A stretch of DNA of 64,000 nucleotides, taken from contig NZ_JABWRB020000001.1 of the NCBI RefSeq assembly GCF_014268745.2, positions 2,542,001-2,606,000 of the forward strand. Reading direction: 5' to 3'. The notes beneath the pieces were generated by a model that was given only the letters and a program-made list of their open reading frames with translations, made no database searches and had not been told where the DNA came from. The DNA comes from Pseudomonas zanjanensis. GTDB lineage: Bacteria > Pseudomonadota > Gammaproteobacteria > Pseudomonadales > Pseudomonadaceae. A program made the translations under genes and the position numbers. Shown one piece after another: positions 43,915-52,304 of this stretch (positions within the stretch are counted from its first letter, which is position 1; every line of letters begins with the position of its first letter).

Positions 43915-44917
43915 ATTCGATGTGTTGTCGTTCGGCGAAACCATGGCGATGCTGGTGGCGGATCAGCGCGGTGACTTGGCCAGTGTCGACCAGTTTCATA
44001 AGCGTATCGCCGGGGCCGACAGCAACGTGGCCATCGGGCTGTCGCGACTGGGCTTCAAGGTCGCGTGGCTAAGCCGGGTCGGCGCCGATTCCCTGGGACG
44101 CTTCGTGACGCAGACGCTGGAGAACGAAGGCTTGGATTGTCGCCATGTGGCGGTCGACCCGGAGCACCCCACCGGCTTCCAGTTCAAATCCCTTACGGTT
44201 GATGGCAGCGACCCGCAAGTCGAGTATTTCCGGCGCAGTTCGGCGGCCAGTCATCTGTCCATCGACTCCATCGCCCCGGCGTTGCTTGACGCCCGACACC
44301 TGCACGCCACTGGCATCGTCCCGGCGCTGTCGGACAAGGCCCGCGAGATGTCATTTGAGCTGATGACCCGTATGCGCGAGGCCGGCCGCAGCCTGTCGTT
44401 CGACCCCAACCTGAGGCCAAGCCTGTGGCGCAGCGAGTCGATGATGATCACTGAAATCAATCGCCTCGCCGCCCTCGCCCACTGGGTCTTGCCGGGACTC
44501 GGCGAAGGCCGGCTGCTGACGGGTTTCGACGATCCGGCTGACATCGCCGCGTTCTACCTGGACCAAGGCGCCGAAATCGTCGTGATCAAGCTCGGCGCGG
44601 ACGGCGCTTATTACCGCACGCCGCTGGACGAAGGCGTCATTGCCGGCGTGCCGGTAACCCAGGTGATCGACACCGTGGGCGCCGGGGATGGCTTCGCCGT
44701 CGGCTTGATCAGCGCATTGCTCGAAGGCCAGGCCATCACCGCGGCCGTGCAGCGCGCCAACTGGATTGGCAGCCGCGCGGTGCAGAGCCGCGGAGACATG
44801 GAGGGGTTGCCGACGCGCCTTGAGCTATTGGCCGAATTCAATGACGCCGATCGCGAGCAGGCTCGCTCCCACAGGGTCAGCGCAAATCCATGTGGGAGCG
44901 AGCCTGCTCGCGATTGA
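43907..44917 (+). CDS. kguK: 2-ketogluconate kinase, PfkB family
   Basis: 336 residues from the ATG at 43907, overlapping the end of kguE. PfkB signatures are present: the N-terminal [14 protein letters not shown] and the C-terminal catalytic [20 protein letters not shown] with its anion hole and catalytic Asp. It phosphorylates 2-ketogluconate to 2-keto-6-phosphogluconate. The last 20 or so codons and the TGA stop are supplied by a family A REP pair (tail [12 protein letters not shown]), so the native C-terminus has been replaced or extended by the repeat. The catalytic core is unaffected. Confidence 0.94.
   Translation: MSEFDVLSFGETMAMLVADQRGDLASVDQFHKRIAGADSNVAIGLSRLGFKVAWLSRVGADSLGRFVTQTLENEGLDCRHVAVDPEHPTGFQFKSLTVDGSDPQVEYFRRSSAASHLSIDSIAPALLDARHLHATGIVPALSDKAREMSFELMTRMREAGRSLSFDPNLRPSLWRSESMMITEINRLAALAHWVLPGLGEGRLLTGFDDPADIAAFYLDQGAEIVVIKLGADGAYYRTPLDEGVIAGVPVTQVIDTVGAGDGFAVGLISALLEGQAITAAVQRANWIGSRAVQSRGDMEGLPTRLELLAEFNDADREQARSHRVSANPCGSEPARD
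44851..44914. repeat. REP pair, family A, inside the 3' end of kguK
   Basis: Two inverted family A elements (TCGCGAGCAGGCTCGCTCCC and its mate) form a near-perfect long hairpin. They overlap the kguK coding sequence and the stop codon, and lie 59 bases before kguT in the same operon. Confidence 0.93.
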
Positions 44918-44972
44918 AGCCACCACAAACGCACCTGCTGCAACAAAAACAACAAGCTCAGGAGTCAATGAC

Positions 44973-46271
44973 ATGCAAACGCTCAACCTCGCCACCCGCC
45001 GCTGGTGGTACATCATGCCCATCGTGTTCATCACCTACAGCCTGGCCTACCTCGACCGGGCCAACTATGGCTTCGCCGCCGCCTCGGGCATGGCCGAGGA
45101 CCTCATGATCACCCCAGGACTATCGTCGCTGCTGGGCGCACTGTTTTTCCTCGGCTACTTTTTCTTCCAGATACCCGGGGCGATCTACGCGCAAAAGCAC
45201 AGCGTGAAGAAGCTGATCTTCGTCAGCCTGATCCTCTGGGGGTCACTGGCCACCCTGACGGGCATGGTCTCCAACGCCTACTGGCTGATCGTCATCCGCT
45301 TCATGCTTGGGGTGGTCGAGGCCGCAGTAATGCCGGCGATGCTGGTGTACCTGTGTCACTGGTTCACTCGGGCCGAACGGTCGCGCGCCAATACCTTCCT
45401 GATCCTTGGCAACCCGGTGACCATGCTGTGGATGTCCGTGGTCTCGGGTTACCTGGTGCAGCAATTCGACTGGCGTTGGATGTTCATCATCGAAGGTTTG
45501 CCGGCGGTGCTCTGGGCCTTTGTCTGGTGGCGCCTGGCCGATGATCGCCCAGCCCAGGCCAAGTGGCTCAACGACCAGGAAAAACACGACCTGGAAAGTG
45601 CCTTGGCGGCCGAACAGGTCGGCATCAAAGCAGTGAAGAACTACGCCGAGGCCTTCCGCTCGCCCAAGGTGGTCATCCTGGCGTTGCAATTTTTCTGCTG
45701 GAGCATCGGCGTCTATGGGTTTGTGCTGTGGTTGCCGTCGATCCTCAAGGCCGGCCTGCAGATGAACATGGTCGAGGCCGGCTGGCTGTCGTCCTTGCCG
45801 TACCTGGCGGCGGTGATCGGCATGCTGGTGGTGTCCTGGGCGTCGGACAAGGCACAGAAGCGCAAGCGTTTCGTCTGGCCGCCGCTGCTGATCGCCTCCA
45901 TCGCGTTCTACGCCTCCTACCTGCTGGGGGCCGAGCACTTCTGGTGGTCCTATGGCTTGCTGGTGATTGCCGGCGCTTGCATGTATGCGCCGTACGGGCC
46001 GTTCTTCGCCATCGTTCCGGAAATCCTCCCGGCCAATGTCGCCGGCGGTGCCATGGCCTTGATCAACAGCATGGGCGCGCTGGGCTCGTTCGGCGGCTCG
46101 TACCTGGTGGGCTACCTCAACGGCACCACTGGCTCCCCCGGCATGTCCTTCCTGCTGATGAGCGGTGCGTTGCTGCTGTCGGTGGTCCTGACCCTCGCCC
46201 TCAAGCCTGGCGCCAGCGACCGGACCGTCTCCCACCCCGCGACGCCCAACCCGGCGCCCGCCCGTTCCTGA
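44973..46271 (+). CDS. kguT: 2-ketogluconate transporter, major facilitator superfamily
   Basis: 432 residues from the ATG at 44973 with GGAG upstream; longer frames run back into kguK. Twelve hydrophobic segments follow the MFS pattern of the anion:cation symporter (phthalate/glucarate-type) family: FITYSLAYLDRANYGFAAAS in TM1, a loop after TM2-3 with YAQKHSVKKLI, and WASDKAQKRKRFVW between TM8 and TM9. It imports 2-ketogluconate across the inner membrane. It is separated from kguD by 15 bases. Confidence 0.95.
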   Translation: MQTLNLATRRWWYIMPIVFITYSLAYLDRANYGFAAASGMAEDLMITPGLSSLLGALFFLGYFFFQIPGAIYAQKHSVKKLIFVSLILWGSLATLTGMVSNAYWLIVIRFMLGVVEAAVMPAMLVYLCHWFTRAERSRANTFLILGNPVTMLWMSVVSGYLVQQFDWRWMFIIEGLPAVLWAFVWWRLADDRPAQAKWLNDQEKHDLESALAAEQVGIKAVKNYAEAFRSPKVVILALQFFCWSIGVYGFVLWLPSILKAGLQMNMVEAGWLSSLPYLAAVIGMLVVSWASDKAQKRKRFVWPPLLIASIAFYASYLLGAEHFWWSYGLLVIAGACMYAPYGPFFAIVPEILPANVAGGAMALINSMGALGSFGGSYLVGYLNGTTGSPGMSFLLMSGALLLSVVLTLALKPGASDRTVSHPATPNPAPARS

Positions 46272-46286
46272 ATCGAGACCCATCCC

Positions 46287-47264
46287 ATGAAAAAGCACGT
46301 GGTGTTGTACAAAAAACTGTCAGCGCAACTGATGGAACGCCTGCAAGCCCAGGCCCAAGTCACGCTCATCGAACGCCTCGACGCCCAGGGCCTGACACAA
46401 CTGCGCGACGCCCTGCCCAGCGCCCACGGCCTGCTGGGCGCGAGCCTCAAGCTCGACGCGGCGCTGCTGGACCTGGCGCCGAACCTGCAAGCCATCGCCA
46501 GCGTCTCGGTGGGGGTCGACAACTACGACATCGATTACCTGACCGAACGCCGGATCCTGCTCAGCAATACCCCGGACGTGTTGACCGAGACCACCGCAGA
46601 CACCGGTTTCGCGCTGATCCTGGCGACCGCCCGGCGCGTGGTGGAGCTGGCCAATCAGGTCCGCGCAGGCAGGTGGCAACAGAGCATCGGCCCCCAGCAT
46701 TTCGGCACCGACGTCCATGGCAAGACCCTGGGCATCATCGGCATGGGGCGCATCGGCGAAGCCCTGGCCCAGCGCGGGCACTTCGGCTTCGGCATGCCGG
46801 TGCTCTACCACAGCCATTCGCCCAAGCCTGCGGTCGAGCAGCGGTTCGGCGCACGTTATTGCAGTCTCGAAACGCTGTTGCAGCAGGCGGATTTCATCTG
46901 CCTGACCTTGCCGCTGACAGCCGAGACCCACGGGCTGATCGGCGCCCAAGCGTTCGCGCAGATGCGTCCCGAGAGCATCTTCATCAATATTTCCCGGGGC
47001 AAGGTGGTGGATGAAGCGGCGTTGATCGAAGCCCTGCGCAACCAGCAGATCCGTGGCGCGGGGCTGGATGTGTTCGAGCGCGAACCCTTGAATGCCGATT
47101 CGCCGCTGTTGCAGATGGACAACGTGGTCGCGACGCCGCACATGGGCTCGGCCACCCATGAGACCCGGGAGGCAATGGCACGCTGTGCGGTGGACAACCT
47201 GCTGACGGCGTTGGCGGGGGAACGGCCGGTGAATCTGGTGAATGCGGGGGCGTGGGTAGGCTGA
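46287..47264 (+). CDS. kguD: 2-keto-6-phosphogluconate reductase, D-2-hydroxyacid dehydrogenase family
   Basis: 325 residues. The family features are all visible: NAD(P)-binding GIIGMGRIGEALAQ, the catalytic Arg in FINISRGKVVDEAAL, a Glu in GLDVFEREPLNADSP and the catalytic His in TPHMGSATHETREAM. It reduces 2-keto-6-phosphogluconate to 6-phosphogluconate, feeding the Entner-Doudoroff pathway. It is the last gene of kguEKTD, followed by a REP-like hairpin that may end the transcript. Confidence 0.95.
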   Translation: MKKHVVLYKKLSAQLMERLQAQAQVTLIERLDAQGLTQLRDALPSAHGLLGASLKLDAALLDLAPNLQAIASVSVGVDNYDIDYLTERRILLSNTPDVLTETTADTGFALILATARRVVELANQVRAGRWQQSIGPQHFGTDVHGKTLGIIGMGRIGEALAQRGHFGFGMPVLYHSHSPKPAVEQRFGARYCSLETLLQQADFICLTLPLTAETHGLIGAQAFAQMRPESIFINISRGKVVDEAALIEALRNQQIRGAGLDVFEREPLNADSPLLQMDNVVATPHMGSATHETREAMARCAVDNLLTALAGERPVNLVNAGAWVG

Positions 47265-47640
47265 GTTGTTGCCGCCTGCGAATATGCCATCGCGAGCAGG
47301 GTCGCGATGGCAACTGTGTTCCTTTAAATGCGCACGCAACACAATTTTTCCGGGCACACCTGCCTTAAAACACAACTACCAGATTATCCTTTTGATCCTT
47401 TCTTAAAATAATATAAACACCCCAAACGGCGAGAACAGTAGAGAAAAACCACACTTTCAACAAAGCAGCTACATTCCTACGCCTCCCTCCTACTAAACGG
47501 CAAGAACGAACCTACGTCAGCCTCGGAAGTCGCGCAATAGCCTTCACCCAACCCCAATGTTATTAATTAATCACTTGCGAACACACGCAAGTTGGGCGCT
47601 CGCGTCGCGACGCTCATTAACTACATTGGAGTAAATCGAC
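47265..47640. other. AT-rich leader region before the RiPP-like operon
   Basis: The 376 bases drop in G+C compared with kguD. They hold the kguD hairpin at the left, an AT-rich segment (TTGATC and TAATATAAA near 47392-47417) that could include a promoter with poor spacing, and near the right end two inverted repeats: ACTTGCG-N6-CGCAAGT (47573-47592) and the perfect palindrome GCGTCGCGACGC (47602-47613). These two could form stems in the leader RNA or be protein-binding sites. No open frame has a convincing ribosome-binding site. Confidence 0.5.
47286..47311 (+). terminator. REP-like hairpin after kguD
   Basis: GCCATCGCGA and TCGCGATGGC form a perfect 10-base stem around GCAGGG. It resembles a shrunken family A REP. 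No T-run follows, so termination would be weak or rho-assisted. Confidence 0.5.
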
Positions 47641-47757
47641 ATGGGCAGAAAACGCTCTGAAATAAATAACACCTTTTTTGGCCTGCCACAGGCATTAGGG
47701 CTTTCTGAGGATCTCCTCGCAACGGAAGCCGATTTTTTTGCGTCGCTGACTAACTAA
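47641..47757 (+). CDS. 38-residue peptide, candidate RiPP precursor
   Basis: A 38-residue frame from ATG to TAA, with a near-ideal TTGGAG site nine bases before the start. The N-terminus is basic (MGRKRSE). The middle is FFGLPQALGLSEDLL (12-26), which reads like a leader recognition helix, and the end is ADFFASLTN (30-38). There is no Cys; Ser and Thr occur at 6, 11, 22, 28, 35 and 37. Codons such as AGA and ATA are unlike those of the flanking genes. It is followed by a hairpin and then by ycaO and an ABC exporter, the typical order of a precursor gene in a ribosomal peptide cluster. That it is the YcaO substrate is inference. I do not recognise the sequence. Confidence 0.62.
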   Translation: MGRKRSEINNTFFGLPQALGLSEDLLATEADFFASLTN

Positions 47758-47786
47758 ATCAGTGACCGATTAAATATCGGCGAACA

Positions 47787-47814
47787 GATGCCGAAAGGAT
47801 CTCCTTTCGGCATC
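47787..47814 (+). promoter_or_regulatory. Intercistronic hairpin between the peptide gene and ycaO
   Basis: GATGCCGAAAGGA and TCCTTTCGGCATC form a perfect 13-base inverted repeat with almost no loop. There is no T-run, so it may protect the upstream RNA or attenuate partly. The next bases are a second palindrome, TCCTTTAAAGGA (47813-47824), that includes the ycaO ribosome-binding site AAAGGAG. The repeated AAAGGA/TCCTTT words permit alternative pairing. Confidence 0.75.
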
Positions 47815-47831
47815 CTTTAAAGGAGACCCAC

Positions 47832-49004
47832 ATGTCAGAACGAGAACTATCACCCACCGAAGCGCTATTCAATATAATGTCCACGCTCCATGCACTGGGC
47901 CTCAGTGCCGTAACACGGTACACGACACCATCCAAGCTAGTGGCGACTGCCGAACTGTTTGATGGCAACGATAATCTCGTTGAATCGGGGGCTGGCAAGG
48001 GGCCCGACTCACTATTAGGCGCGCTGGCAGAAAGCATTGAACACTTCAGCACGTTTCAGCCTCTTGCTGATGCTCCCATACGATACCGCTCCGATAAGAT
48101 AGCTACTCAAAAAGCAGTTACAGACGATGGAATCTTTACCAGCCTGCCTCACACCGAAAAATTAATCGAATGTTTCAGACTTACCTCGCTCAACAATAAT
48201 GAAGAGCTATTCGCACCGTGCGTCCTTCTATGCCCTGAAACGACGCAAAACATCCACGAAGATTCGAATTCCGCAATGCGCTTTCTATCTCGCTACTCAT
48301 CAAACTCAGGAATTGCTTTCGGTTGCACAGAGAACGAAGCACTGTTACATGGTACCCACGAAACAATCGAGAGGCATATCCTGTCTCTTTTCTACATGGC
48401 TGTCTGTGGCCTCGGTCCGGCAATGGAACTGTACACACCTTCTACCGCGTTGCTTGAAACAGCGCTGACGAGCCAACCCGCTGCCTTGGCGTCAGCGAAC
48501 AGACTGCAAGTGATCATTATCAAGGACGTGCTGTCAGTTTATTTTGCAGTGGCATTTCCCAAGGCGGGCCCTGGAGGTCACCATCTTTCACCCATCGGTT
48601 CCGGATGCTCGCTTGAAATCCATACCGCAATTCAGAGGGCAGTTACTGAACAGTTCCAGTCCGAGGAATTATATGATGCCACTGAAGAATCCATAGATAG
48701 AGAAACCTTTGACCTATTATCTAAATCAAGGCATCTGAAACACTTGATTGACTTCGCACCACTCATAAGAGCGACACTTCCCACAATTGACTCCCCTGCA
48801 CATATCGACTCCCCGACAGTCTCCGAACAATTAGAAAAACTGCAAAAAAACCTATCAAGCAAAAGAATGAAAATATTCCACCGAACGGTGGCTCGCTTTT
48901 CAGGCAACAGCATCGTCACTCAAATCTACATCCCCGGACTTGAGCGCTTCAATATCATTAGAAACGGTCGCCTGGTGGTGCCTCAGTACGTATTACGCGG
49001 TTGA
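47832..49004 (+). CDS. Stand-alone YcaO-domain protein
   Basis: 390 residues after a strong AAAGGAG site. YcaO nucleotide-site motifs are recognisable: GAGKG (53-57) with ESIEHF (67-72), SNSGIAFG (157-164) with HETIERH (176-182), GSGCS (256-260) with RAVTEQFQ (269-276), and IPGLERF near the end (367-373). YcaO proteins use ATP to activate backbone amides, giving azolines, thioamides or amidines. The C-terminus (RLVVPQYVLRG) lacks the proline-rich PxPxP tail typical of azoline-forming cyclodehydratases. No E1-like/ocin-ThiF partner, TfuA or dehydrogenase is adjacent. AT-rich, with AGA, ATA and TTA codons, it looks horizontally acquired. The product chemistry cannot be predicted. Confidence 0.85.
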   Translation: MSERELSPTEALFNIMSTLHALGLSAVTRYTTPSKLVATAELFDGNDNLVESGAGKGPDSLLGALAESIEHFSTFQPLADAPIRYRSDKIATQKAVTDDGIFTSLPHTEKLIECFRLTSLNNNEELFAPCVLLCPETTQNIHEDSNSAMRFLSRYSSNSGIAFGCTENEALLHGTHETIERHILSLFYMAVCGLGPAMELYTPSTALLETALTSQPAALASANRLQVIIIKDVLSVYFAVAFPKAGPGGHHLSPIGSGCSLEIHTAIQRAVTEQFQSEELYDATEESIDRETFDLLSKSRHLKHLIDFAPLIRATLPTIDSPAHIDSPTVSEQLEKLQKNLSSKRMKIFHRTVARFSGNSIVTQIYIPGLERFNIIRNGRLVVPQYVLRG

Positions 49005-49037
49005 ACTATCGAACACAAAGCAACCAGGAGCGAGTAC

Positions 49038-50753
49038 ATGCACAGCATTAGGGCAATGATAAAAAACGCCTATAAAAAACACACCAAACTTCTGATGATA
49101 ACTATAATCACCATCATCGCACTTAAACTGATTACACTTGCCCCTCCGCTATTACTCGGAACCATCATCGACACGCTGCAAGGCAATGTAAATCCAGCAT
49201 CCAGCACCCTGCTCGCACTGACGGCAGGCCTGATTGCCGCGGGATGCATTCATGCCGCCATCACTCCTCTGCAAATCCACGCGCTGTCTAAGTTGGTACA
49301 AAACATTATCATGAACGCTTCCATTGGGTGGATCACAGAACTCATCGGCAAAGAGTTTTCGTCATTCAACTCCTGGAGAATCGGCCATTTCATCAAATCG
49401 GTCGAGCGCGGAATTACTGCGCACGAACAACTACTCACTTTCATTGTGACCATTGCACTTCCCGTACTTTTGGAATTCATAGTTGTTGGAACTGCTTTTA
49501 TTTACATTGGAGGCGGTGAAATTTTTTTGAGCATGACGGCGTTCGGAGTTATCTATCTGGCTGCCACCCATCACATTATCAAATGGCGAAGAAAGCACAT
49601 CGATGCAGTCAATGAACAGGAAGATGAGTTAAGTGCCCACCTCTACAACACCCTCAACGCCGGGAAAAACATAAAACTGGAAAGTGCCATACCTACTGCC
49701 CTGCACCCGTTGAACGCGGCGTTCGGGCGTTATGCCAACGCCGCAGTGACTACGGCATCATCTGGCGGCCTGCTGAGCACCGCCAAGATATTGTTCGTAA
49801 GCCTTTCCACTGGGGGATTGCTCTACTGGGGCGTCGTAGACCAGCTTTCGGGCCAGCCCAGTATCAGTGTCGGGCAGCTGGTTGCCATTTTTTCAATCGC
49901 GGGGAGCTACCTGCTCAGTATTTCAACCTTGACTGAAGGGTATCGTGTTCTCGATCAGTTTCTTGCAGACCAGCGTCAATTTCAGGGTCTGCTATCGCTT
50001 CCGGATTTCGATCGCAGCAATCGGCTGGCCTGGGTTGATTTCCAGCGGTCCTCAGTTCTGGAACTCGACCCCTGCGAAGTGGCAGGAACGGGACCGCTTC
50101 GCCTGTCGATCAAGCGCTCCCTGGCATTTGCCCAAGGGCAGTCAGTGGCTGTTACGGGCCCTAGCGGCGCAGGCAAAACCACTTTTCTGGAAGTCCTCGC
50201 CGGGCTTGATGCATCAATGCGTGACCAACTGAGTATCGACTCGGTACCGGTCTCACTTTTGACCGGTCAAGCTCACTTGGATGCCTTGAGATACTGCCCC
50301 CAACAACCACGGTTCCTGGAAGGCTCTTTTGAACAATCGGTTCTGTTCGGAAGCAGCGCATCGCCCATTTTATCCAGAGCCATACGACAACTGGAACTGG
50401 ATGAGATCGTGGCTACACGGCAGGTCAGCGAAAATGCATCGAATATCTCCGGAGGCGAAGCCAAACGCCTATCGCTACTGCGCCTGATCAACAAGCCTGG
50501 AAAATTCAATATGTTCGACGAGCCAAGCGCATCCATCGAACCCAGGTTGACCACGCCCCTTTGGGACCTGTTATTCGAGGTTTTTGCCGGGCAGGGATTG
50601 ATATGTGTCACCCACGACGTTGATCACCTGCATCGGTTTGACCGGGTCATTGTGATGCATGCTGGGGCAATCGTGGAGGATGGTCCGTGGCGGGAGCTGG
50701 TCGACAGACCAGCAATCAAGCTGCTGGTGGATGAGATTCGGATGCAAAACTAG
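49038..50753 (+). CDS. One-piece ABC exporter (fused membrane and ATPase domains)
   Basis: 571 residues with AGGAG before the ATG, 33 bases after ycaO. The N-terminal half is a type I exporter membrane domain with about six helices (first at about 18-40, others near 55-75, 133-155, 160-178, 250-265 and 278-295). The C-terminal ATPase has Walker A GPSGAGKT (374-381), Q-loop CPQQP, signature SGGEA (471-475), Walker B NMFDEPS and H-loop VTHD. There is no C39 peptidase domain, so it would not cleave a leader by itself. It probably exports, or confers immunity to, the modified peptide. The 5' half is very AT-rich, while the 3' half approaches the host composition. Confidence 0.9.
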   Translation: MHSIRAMIKNAYKKHTKLLMITIITIIALKLITLAPPLLLGTIIDTLQGNVNPASSTLLALTAGLIAAGCIHAAITPLQIHALSKLVQNIIMNASIGWITELIGKEFSSFNSWRIGHFIKSVERGITAHEQLLTFIVTIALPVLLEFIVVGTAFIYIGGGEIFLSMTAFGVIYLAATHHIIKWRRKHIDAVNEQEDELSAHLYNTLNAGKNIKLESAIPTALHPLNAAFGRYANAAVTTASSGGLLSTAKILFVSLSTGGLLYWGVVDQLSGQPSISVGQLVAIFSIAGSYLLSISTLTEGYRVLDQFLADQRQFQGLLSLPDFDRSNRLAWVDFQRSSVLELDPCEVAGTGPLRLSIKRSLAFAQGQSVAVTGPSGAGKTTFLEVLAGLDASMRDQLSIDSVPVSLLTGQAHLDALRYCPQQPRFLEGSFEQSVLFGSSASPILSRAIRQLELDEIVATRQVSENASNISGGEAKRLSLLRLINKPGKFNMFDEPSASIEPRLTTPLWDLLFEVFAGQGLICVTHDVDHLHRFDRVIVMHAGAIVEDGPWRELVDRPAIKLLVDEIRMQN

Positions 50754-50780
50754 CGAAGATTGGAGGTGTATGTGCCGCCA

Positions 50781-51197
50781 TCATCGCGAGCAAGCTCGGC
50801 TCCCACAGTTGTTTTGGAGTGGCCTCAGGATTCGCATATGCCGCAGATCTCCTGTGGGAGCGAGCCTGCTCGCGATGGCAGTCTGCCTGGGACGACGATG
50901 CTGGATGTGCCGGCCTCTTCGCGAGCAGGCTCGCTCCCACACTGGATCCGTGGCGTTCCTGAATCCCGCGCGCACCGCCACTGCCGTTGTGGGAGCTGAG
51001 CTTGCTCGCGATGGCGGTGGGTCAGGCTGCATTGAAGGTGTATGTGCCGCCGTCATCGCGAGCAAGCTCGGCTCCCACACTGATCTCGGGTGTACACCAC
51101 AGATCCCTGTGGGAGCGGGCTTGCTCGCGAAAGCGGTGTGTCAGTTGACGAAAATGTTGCCTGACACTGCGTCTTCGCGAGCAAGCCCGCTCCCACA
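50781..51197. repeat. Seven-element family A REP array
   Basis: Seven family A elements in alternating orientation lie at about 50781, 50852, 50918, 50987, 51053, 51108 and 51173, i.e. roughly every 55-70 bases. The segment GGTGTATGTGCCGCC plus its REP occurs twice, 272 bases apart (near 50765 and 51037) with one difference, so part of the array has duplicated as a block. It fills most of the 582-base gap between the ABC exporter and moxR; the final 138 bases (51198-51335) hold the moxR promoter region with no other feature seen. Confidence 0.92.
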
Positions 51198-51335
51198 ACG
51201 ACTCCAAACCGATCACAAATCCGCACACCAGACAAAATCCCGTTAGTCGCCACCCCCTGCCATGCATTAAAGTAACGCCCCCAGCCCCGGCGTTATCCGA
51301 ACGCCTGGGGCCACCCTTTCCAGGAACAGTCACCG

Positions 51336-52295
<960 letters not shown>

Positions 52296-52304
52296 GCATG
52301 CGTC

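Noticed and set aside
47328..47411. 27-codon frame in the leader of the peptide cluster (contains one Cys)
   Set aside because: No ribosome-binding site and no match to the adjacent enzyme's expected substrate pattern; it also lies before the likely promoter.
47557..47634. 25-codon frame ending just before the peptide gene
   Set aside because: No ribosome-binding site and it runs through the palindromes; could be a leader peptide, but nothing supports it.
47832..49004. Calling the YcaO protein a classical azoline cyclodehydratase
   Set aside because: No partner C protein or fused ocin-ThiF domain, no dehydrogenase, no PxPxP tail and no Cys in the candidate substrate.
49038..50753. C39 peptidase domain in the ABC exporter
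   Set aside because: The N-terminus goes straight into membrane helices; no Cys-His peptidase motif is present.
50781..51197. Regularly spaced repeats that look CRISPR-like at first sight
   Set aside because: Elements are palindromic REPs in alternating orientation, with similar spacers, and no cas genes are present.
50659..51246. 195-residue plus-strand frame across the REP array
   Set aside because: Encoded almost wholly by REP elements, with no start signal.
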